Below, one piece after another: positions 15,288 to 19,725 of a stretch of 19,725 bases of DNA (position 1 is the first letter of the stretch; each line of letters opens with the position of its first letter). The position numbers were made by a program, and so were the translations under genes. The notes beneath the pieces are model-generated. The model saw nothing but the letters and a program-made list of their open reading frames with translations, searched no databases and had not been told where the DNA came from. The stretch comes from Rhodospirillaceae bacterium (GTDB taxonomy: Bacteria; Pseudomonadota; Alphaproteobacteria; UBA8366; GCA-2717185), in the NCBI GenBank assembly GCA_002717185.1, contig PBDC01000046.1, forward strand, positions 3,921-23,645, read 5' to 3'.

Positions 15288-15728
15288 GATATTGCGACAT
15301 AGAATTTCCGATATTGTACTGTGCCTACTGATGTTTTTTCTGATCCTCGAGATACGGCGGCGGAATATTGCCTTTTCGAATCTTATATCTGCTGTTTGTG
15401 CATAAGTTTCGGCTGGGCGGCATAGGAGTTGATGATGCCTCTGCTGAACAATTAAACTATGTCCCATTGGCCGAATACTGCACCGAACCTACAGCAACGG
15501 TTCGTGCTAGAGTGGTCTGGTTCACTCGTTGCCCGGCGATACCGGGTTCGCATACTTCGCCTTTGATATCGAAAATTTCTAAGCCTGCGATCGAAGCTTG
15601 GGCGTTGGATGGCATCCTAATTAATCGGCGAAACTGTCCCGATCGACCGAATATTTAATTAGGGCGGTCGCATTAATTGGAAAGCGGCTCTGGCGAAATT
15701 ACGGTCGAGTACACCCAAAAGCTGGCGG
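15288..15728. other. Intergenic region between the hydratase-like gene and the pyrB promoter
   Basis: I recognise no gene here. The reading frame of pyrB continues open on the minus strand to 15467, and a 52-codon frame lies at 15457-15615; both lack a ribosome binding site and known motifs. The part next to the hydratase gene holds a cluster of short repeats (listed separately). No tRNA, riboswitch or terminator with a U-tract was seen. Confidence 0.55.
15616..15707. repeat. Cluster of short inverted and direct repeats downstream of the hydratase-like gene
   Basis: CCTAATTAA (15616-15624) is the inverse of TTAATTAGG (15655-15663). TTAATT recurs 18 bases on at 15673-15678. Interleaved are CGACCG (15644-15649) and its inverse CGGTCG at 15665-15670 and 15702-15707. 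The CGACCG/CGGTCG pair could form a 6-base stem with a 15-base loop. The cluster may be a regulator-binding region or a weak 3' structure; nothing shows which. Confidence 0.35.
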
Positions 15729-16517
15729 CTAGTTTTTTGTGAAACGGACTTTGACCTCACCGAGACCATGCACCGAAACGGTCACAGTATCGGCTACGGA
15801 AACCCACTGCGTTTCGACGATGCTACCGGTCAGGACGATCTGACCTTTCTCCAGACCTCGGTCTTGCCGCGCAAATGTGTTGGCAAGCCATGCCAATGCT
15901 TCCAAGGGGTGTCCCATGACATGGGCACCGATGCCGGTACCAACTTCCTTGCCGTTTATGGACATTGCTGCGCTGACGGCACCCAGATTAAGCTGCTGCC
16001 AATCAGTGCATACTGGTCCCAAAACACAGCCCGCCCCGAAGAAGTCGTCGGCAATTAGGGTCGCTGCACTAAGTGACGGATAGTCGACATAGCGGTCATC
16101 GACAATTTCGATCGCTGGCATGCATGCGCCAACTGCGTTCGCAACACTGTTCCGGTCGAAGGGAGCCCCGTCGGGTGATAAGTCGCAAGCCAACCTCACC
16201 GCGATCTCACACTCAACGCCGACATGGCAAAACCGGTCATGCGGCAGTTCGACTGGTGAGATATAGAGGTGAGATTCTTGGATGCTGCCAGCACATGGCT
16301 CTGTTATGTTAAGAAACTTCTGCATCACAGCGGTCGTGCAGCCTATTTTGTATCCGACGATGCGACCGCCAAGCTTTTCGTGCAGCGCCTCCTGCACCGC
16401 GTAACCGTGATCCATATCCGGAATACAGCAATCCGGAGGAAGGGCGTCGAATTGTACACCTTCACGCCGTGCTCTCGCGAAAGTCTCTGCTGCATGTGAA
16501 ATCTGATCAGGCGTCAT
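15729..16517 (-). CDS. 2-keto-4-pentenoate hydratase / fumarylacetoacetate-hydrolase-superfamily protein (MhpD-like)
   Basis: A 262-residue protein like the hydratases of meta-cleavage aromatic catabolism (MhpD, HpaH, XylJ) and related decarboxylases. 'GYKIG' with Lys57 is near the start. Glu102 and Glu104 in GVECEIAVRL and Glu137 in PAIEIVDDRY match the metal-binding glutamates. 'GAHVMGHPLEALAWLAN' and 'VLTGSIVETQWV' are typical C-terminal motifs. The substrate cannot be assigned, and no other aromatic-catabolism gene lies in the window. Its first 11 bases overlap the end of ruvX in another frame, so it is expressed with ruvX. It sits between ruvX and pyrB, an unusual place for a catabolic enzyme. 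Confidence 0.85.
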   Translation of the reverse strand: MTPDQISHAAETFARARREGVQFDALPPDCCIPDMDHGYAVQEALHEKLGGRIVGYKIGCTTAVMQKFLNITEPCAGSIQESHLYISPVELPHDRFCHVGVECEIAVRLACDLSPDGAPFDRNSVANAVGACMPAIEIVDDRYVDYPSLSAATLIADDFFGAGCVLGPVCTDWQQLNLGAVSAAMSINGKEVGTGIGAHVMGHPLEALAWLANTFARQDRGLEKGQIVLTGSIVETQWVSVADTVTVSVHGLGEVKVRFTKN

Positions 16518-16989
16518 CGGTGATCTTCTGAAGTCTGTCGAGTGCGCCTTGTAGAATGTATGCGGCTGCCATCTTGTCGATCACGCTGGCACGCTTTCGC
16601 CGTGACATGTCGGCTTCGTCTATCAACACGCGTTCGACTGCTGCCGTCGAGAGGCGTTCGTCCCAGAACGCGATGGGTTGCTCTGTGCCGCGCTGGTCCA
16701 GGTTAGCAGCGAATTGGCGTGTCGACTGACAGCGTGGTCCCTCTGAACCGTCCATATTGATCGGCAGACCGAGTACCAGCCCCCCGACGTCGCGGCTCGC
16801 GATCAATTGTTCGATCTCGGTCGCGTCTTTACCGAACTTAGTCCGGCGGATCGTATCGATTGGACTGGCGACCATAAGGGCCGGATCAGAAATGGCGAGC
16901 CCTATCGTCTTCGAGCCGAGGTCAAGGCCGAGTAGGCGGGTACCAGGGCGCATCACAGATCGCAGTTCCTCTAAATAGCAGATGGGCAT
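16507..16989 (-). CDS. ruvX: Putative pre-16S rRNA nuclease / Holliday junction resolvase YqgF
   Basis: A 160-residue RNase H-fold nuclease of the YqgF/RuvX family, implicated in 16S rRNA 5'-end maturation and possibly in junction resolution. 'LLGLDLGSKTIGLAISD' (19-35) holds catalytic Asp23. GLPINMDGS (74-82), 'FWDERLST' (108-115) and 'VIDKMAAAYILQGAL' with Asp138 complete the family motifs. An internal Met13 is possible, but the MPICYLEELR start resembles family members and is kept. No good Shine-Dalgarno precedes it. It diverges from gatC across a 127-base gap and overlaps the following hydratase-like gene by 11 bases. Confidence 0.93.
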   Translation of the reverse strand: MPICYLEELRSVMRPGTRLLGLDLGSKTIGLAISDPALMVASPIDTIRRTKFGKDATEIEQLIASRDVGGLVLGLPINMDGSEGPRCQSTRQFAANLDQRGTEQPIAFWDERLSTAAVERVLIDEADMSRRKRASVIDKMAAAYILQGALDRLQKITDDA

Positions 16990-17011
16990 GTTTTCGTTGA
17001 TCTATCGGACA

Positions 17012-17040
17012 AGTTTGCCGGGTTTGACTAGCGGTATAAT
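17012..17040 (+). promoter_or_regulatory. Predicted gatCAB promoter
   Basis: A perfect TATAAT at 17035-17040 lies 76 bases before the gatC ATG in the ruvX/gatC divergent gap. The -35 is poor: the hexamer 17 bases upstream is AGTTTG. TTGCCG at 17015-17020 fits better but leaves only 14 bases of spacer. The -10 call is reasonable and the -35 uncertain. Confidence 0.45.
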
Positions 17041-17116
17041 GCACGCTGAAGCGGCTCTTGTCGCCATTCAGGACCGGTGATAGGTTCCGCGCCGCCAATA
17101 CCCGGAGACCTAGCAT

Positions 17117-17404
17117 ATGTCGCTTGATAAGGAAACGGTGCGCCGAATTGCCATCTTGGCCCGGATACGGGTTGATGAAGACGCTCTCGAGCCACTATCG
17201 GGAGAACTTAACAACATCCTGGGTTGGGTCGAGCAGTTAAACGAGGTGGAGACGAAGGGCGTATCGCCGATGACTTCTGTCGTTGAAAAGGAGCCATTTA
17301 AACGGACCGATCAAGTTGATGATGGTGACCGGGTTGAGCAGGTGCTCGCCAACGCTCCGGACGAAGCCGAGCACTTCTTCGTTGTACCAAAGGTAGTCGA
17401 GTGA
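17117..17404 (+). CDS. gatC: Asp-tRNA(Asn)/Glu-tRNA(Gln) amidotransferase subunit C
   Basis: A 95-residue small subunit that clasps and stabilises GatA in the GatCAB complex. It begins [17 protein letters not shown], continues with the helical segment [12 protein letters not shown] and ends FFVVPKVVE, all typical of GatC. GGAGA at 17104-17108, 8 bases before the ATG, is a good Shine-Dalgarno. It is the first gene of gatCAB; its stop TGA shares one base with the gatA ATG. Confidence 0.96.
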   Translation: MSLDKETVRRIAILARIRVDEDALEPLSGELNNILGWVEQLNEVETKGVSPMTSVVEKEPFKRTDQVDDGDRVEQVLANAPDEAEHFFVVPKVVE

Positions 17405-18888
17405 TGGCTGCGTTGACGGATTTAACGTTGGCGCAGGCGCGCGATGGGCTGGTGGCTGGTGAATTTTCCTCCGTTGAACTGACAGAGGCGCATATCGCTG
17501 CGACTGAGGCGGTACGGGATCTGAATTGTTATATCTTGGAGACGCCCGACGCTGCCCGCAGCATGGCGCAAGCGGCAGACGATCGGCGTACGCGAGGCGA
17601 GGGTGGAACGCTCAATGGATTGCCAATCGCGATCAAGGATCTTTTCTGCACAACAGGCGTTCAGGCCACCGCCGGAAGCCGTATCCTTGAAGGCTTTGTT
17701 CCGCAATATGAGTCGACTGTAACGCGCCAATTGTGGGATGCCGGCGCGGTCATGCTGGGTAAGACAAACCTGGACGAGTTCGCAATGGGCTCCTCTAACA
17801 TGACTAGCTATTTTGGGCCGGTACTGAACCCATGGCAAAGGGCAAGGGATCCTGCGGCTAAGCTCGTACCAGGCGGTTCGTCTGGTGGCTCGGCAGCGAT
17901 TGTCGCTGCGCGCGGCGCGCTGGCTTCGACAGGAACGGATACTGGCGGGTCGATCCGCCAGCCGGGAGCCTTTTGTGGCATAGTCGGAATGAAACCGACC
18001 TATGGCCGCTGCTCCCGCTGGGGTATCATCGCGTTTGCGTCATCACTCGACCAGGCGGGACCGCTGACACGGACGGTGCAAGATGCTGCCATTATGTTAG
18101 GTGCGATGGCTGGGCATGATCCGAAGGATACTACAAGCGTCAATCTGCCGGTGCCGGACTACGAAGTCGGACTCGGAGGCGAATTGAAGGGTCTCAAGGT
18201 TGGCATCCCCAACGAGTACCGCCTTGACGAGACCCCGGCGGAAATCGACGCTTTGTGGCAAAAGGGGATCGATTGGCTTAAAGCGGCAGGAGCGGAAATT
18301 GTTGAGATTAGCCTGCCGCACACTAAATACGCGCTGCCCGCGTACTATATCGTTGCACCGGCGGAGGCGTCATCTAACTTAGCGCGCTATGACGGGGTTC
18401 GATATGGATTGCGGGTGGACGGCACCTCGCTACAGGAGATGTACGAGAAAACGCGGGGAGTAGGATTCGGGGCCGAGGTCAAACGCCGCATCATGATCGG
18501 CACTTACGTTCTGTCAGCGGGATACTACGACGCCTATTATCTGCAAGCGCAGAAGGTTCGAAGCCGGATCGCGCAGGATTTTCACGAAGCTTGGGAGAAA
18601 GTTGACGCAATTCTTACGCCAACAACGCCGAGTGCCGCTTTTGCGCAGGGTGATAAGATGGACGACCCTATCGCAATGTACCTTAACGATGTACTGACAG
18701 TTCCGGCTTCGATGTCAGGTCTGCCGGCCATTTCCGTGCCCTCGGGGCTGTCAGGTGATGGACTGCCGCTCGGCTTGCACGTTATCGGCCAGCCCTTCGA
18801 CGAGGCGACGGTATTCAAGATTGGTCAGGCGCTTGAAGACGCGGCCAACTTTACGGCGACCCCGAAACTGATGGCGGGAGGCAGTTGA
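17404..18888 (+). CDS. gatA: Asp-tRNA(Asn)/Glu-tRNA(Gln) amidotransferase subunit A
   Basis: A 494-residue amidase-signature enzyme that releases ammonia from glutamine for the transamidation of misacylated Glu-tRNA(Gln) or Asp-tRNA(Asn). The Ser-cis-Ser-Lys triad is complete: Lys78 in IAIKDLF, Ser159 in [10 protein letters not shown] and Ser183 in '[12 protein letters not shown]'. The ATG at 17404 overlaps the gatC stop by one base (TGATG). A GTG directly upstream at 17401 is in frame and would add one residue, but ATG gives the usual N-terminus. Length is normal. The stop in turn shares one base with the gatB start. Confidence 0.97.
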   Translation: MAALTDLTLAQARDGLVAGEFSSVELTEAHIAATEAVRDLNCYILETPDAARSMAQAADDRRTRGEGGTLNGLPIAIKDLFCTTGVQATAGSRILEGFVPQYESTVTRQLWDAGAVMLGKTNLDEFAMGSSNMTSYFGPVLNPWQRARDPAAKLVPGGSSGGSAAIVAARGALASTGTDTGGSIRQPGAFCGIVGMKPTYGRCSRWGIIAFASSLDQAGPLTRTVQDAAIMLGAMAGHDPKDTTSVNLPVPDYEVGLGGELKGLKVGIPNEYRLDETPAEIDALWQKGIDWLKAAGAEIVEISLPHTKYALPAYYIVAPAEASSNLARYDGVRYGLRVDGTSLQEMYEKTRGVGFGAEVKRRIMIGTYVLSAGYYDAYYLQAQKVRSRIAQDFHEAWEKVDAILTPTTPSAAFAQGDKMDDPIAMYLNDVLTVPASMSGLPAISVPSGLSGDGLPLGLHVIGQPFDEATVFKIGQALEDAANFTATPKLMAGGS

Positions 18889-19725
18889 TGTCCGATCTGC
18901 TCAGGGGCCACACTGGAGAGTGGGAAATGGTGATTGGGCTGGAGGTCCATGCTCAGGTGATCGCCGACGCCAAACTATTCTCTGGTGCGGCGACTGCCTT
19001 TGGTGCCGAACCGAACGAGCAGGTAAGCTTTGTCGATGCGGGGATGCCAGGTATGTTGCCCGTGCTCAATGAGAAATGCGTGGAACAGGCGGTGCTGACG
19101 GGCCTCGCTTTGGATGCCCAGATCAATTTGCAGTCCATCTTCGCTCGCAAAAACTATTTTTATCCCGACATGCCGCAGGGCTACCAAATCTCACAATATG
19201 AGGAGCCAATTGTCGGCGAGGGCGCCATCGTTATCGATCTGCCAAATAACGAAACGCGGACGATTGGTATTGAGCGATTGCACTTGGAACAGGATGCCGG
19301 CAAATCGGTGCACGACCGGCACCCGACCAAAACCTATATTGACCTGAACCGTTCTGGTGTGACCTTGATGGAGATAGTCTCCAAGCCGGACATGCGGTCG
19401 GCTGAACAGGCGGCAGCCTACGTCTCCAAGCTACGCGCGATTTTGCGCTATATCGGGTCGTGTGACGGCAATATGCAAGAGGGATCGTTACGCGCGGACG
19501 CTAATGTTTCAGTGCGACGGCCGGGTGAGGTGTTGGGTACTCGATGCGAGATAAAGAACCTCAACTCGATCCGCTATATGCGCCAAGCCATCGAATACGA
19601 GGCTGTGCGTCAGATTAAAATCATCGAGGATGGCGGGGAGATAAAGCAGGAGACGCGGTTGTTCGATCCCGGACGCGGTGAAACGCGGCCGATGCGAACA
19701 AAAGAGGACGCTCATGATTACCGTT
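18888..19725 (+). CDS. gatB: Asp-tRNA(Asn)/Glu-tRNA(Gln) amidotransferase subunit B, 3' end outside the window
   Basis: The first 279 residues of GatB, which binds the misacylated tRNA, phosphorylates the acyl group and adds ammonia. It starts [20 protein letters not shown] with the conserved VIGLEVHAQ core. '[20 protein letters not shown]' and the signature '[19 protein letters not shown]' (about 205-223) are intact. The kinase/transamidase core is nearly complete here; the helical and YqeY-like tail domains lie beyond the window. GGGAGG at 18876-18881, 6 bases before the ATG, is a strong Shine-Dalgarno, and the ATG overlaps the gatA stop by one base. The frame is open to the right edge. Confidence 0.97.
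   Translation, partial: MSDLLRGHTGEWEMVIGLEVHAQVIADAKLFSGAATAFGAEPNEQVSFVDAGMPGMLPVLNEKCVEQAVLTGLALDAQINLQSIFARKNYFYPDMPQGYQISQYEEPIVGEGAIVIDLPNNETRTIGIERLHLEQDAGKSVHDRHPTKTYIDLNRSGVTLMEIVSKPDMRSAEQAAAYVSKLRAILRYIGSCDGNMQEGSLRADANVSVRRPGEVLGTRCEIKNLNSIRYMRQAIEYEAVRQIKIIEDGGEIKQETRLFDPGRGETRPMRTKEDAHDYR

Noticed and set aside
14280..15467. A 395-residue version of PyrB starting at 15467
   Set aside because: The extra 73 residues match nothing, have no ribosome binding site, and include the predicted pyrB promoter; family members start near 15248.
15457..15615. A 52-codon minus-strand frame in the gap upstream of pyrB
   Set aside because: It reads smoothly but has no Shine-Dalgarno, no recognisable motif and no neighbours to support it.
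1..19725. A CRISPR array, prophage, transposon, toxin-antitoxin pair or novel multi-gene defence system
   Set aside because: No regularly spaced repeats, transposase, integrase, phage structural genes or defence domains were seen; nearly all genes are recognisable housekeeping or metabolic genes.

Overview
The window is an ordinary chromosomal segment of an alphaproteobacterium, most like a Rhodospirillales-type lineage, with moderate GC content. The signs are an EipB/DUF1849 envelope protein (a family confined to Alphaproteobacteria), a DinB polymerase with the N-terminal zinc-ribbon extension seen in that class, and the gene order gatCAB / ruvX / pyrB-pyrC-plsY / topA-rnr / rpmG. The exact genus cannot be read from this sequence. 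The window starts inside one gene (a D-2-hydroxyacid dehydrogenase) and ends inside another (gatB).

Layout. At 1-1755 a truncated D-2-hydroxyacid dehydrogenase (minus) and eipB (plus) diverge from start codons that overlap by two bases. At 1780-3950 a minus-strand pair, a ROK sugar kinase and dinB, overlaps by 4 bases. After a 533-base non-coding gap with a very strong bidirectional terminator hairpin (4421-4464) comes a long run of minus-strand genes, listed here in the order they are transcribed: ruvX, a 2-keto-4-pentenoate-hydratase-like gene, pyrB, pyrC, plsY, topA, rnr, an S41 lipoprotein protease, a NUDIX hydrolase and rpmG. Two more large gaps interrupt this run, at 11958-12370 (between plsY and topA) and 15249-15728 (upstream of pyrB). 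At 17117-19725 the gatCAB operon runs on the plus strand, divergent from ruvX, with one-base stop/start overlaps.

How the genes work together. pyrB and pyrC belong to de novo pyrimidine synthesis, but PyrC lacks the two N-terminal zinc-binding histidines and may be a non-catalytic partner of PyrB. plsY makes lysophosphatidate, TopA and RuvX handle DNA topology and recombination or rRNA processing, and RNase R degrades structured RNA. GatCAB makes Gln-tRNA(Gln) and/or Asn-tRNA(Asn) by transamidation.

I found no CRISPR array, phage, transposon, toxin-antitoxin pair, defence island or convincing new multi-gene system. The points most worth a second look are the PyrC active-site loss, a pyrB promoter whose -10 box lies 9 bases from the start codon (possible leaderless mRNA), the apparent absence of dprA between plsY and topA, the hydratase gene wedged between ruvX and pyrB, and the zinc-ribbon DinB coupled to a sugar kinase.
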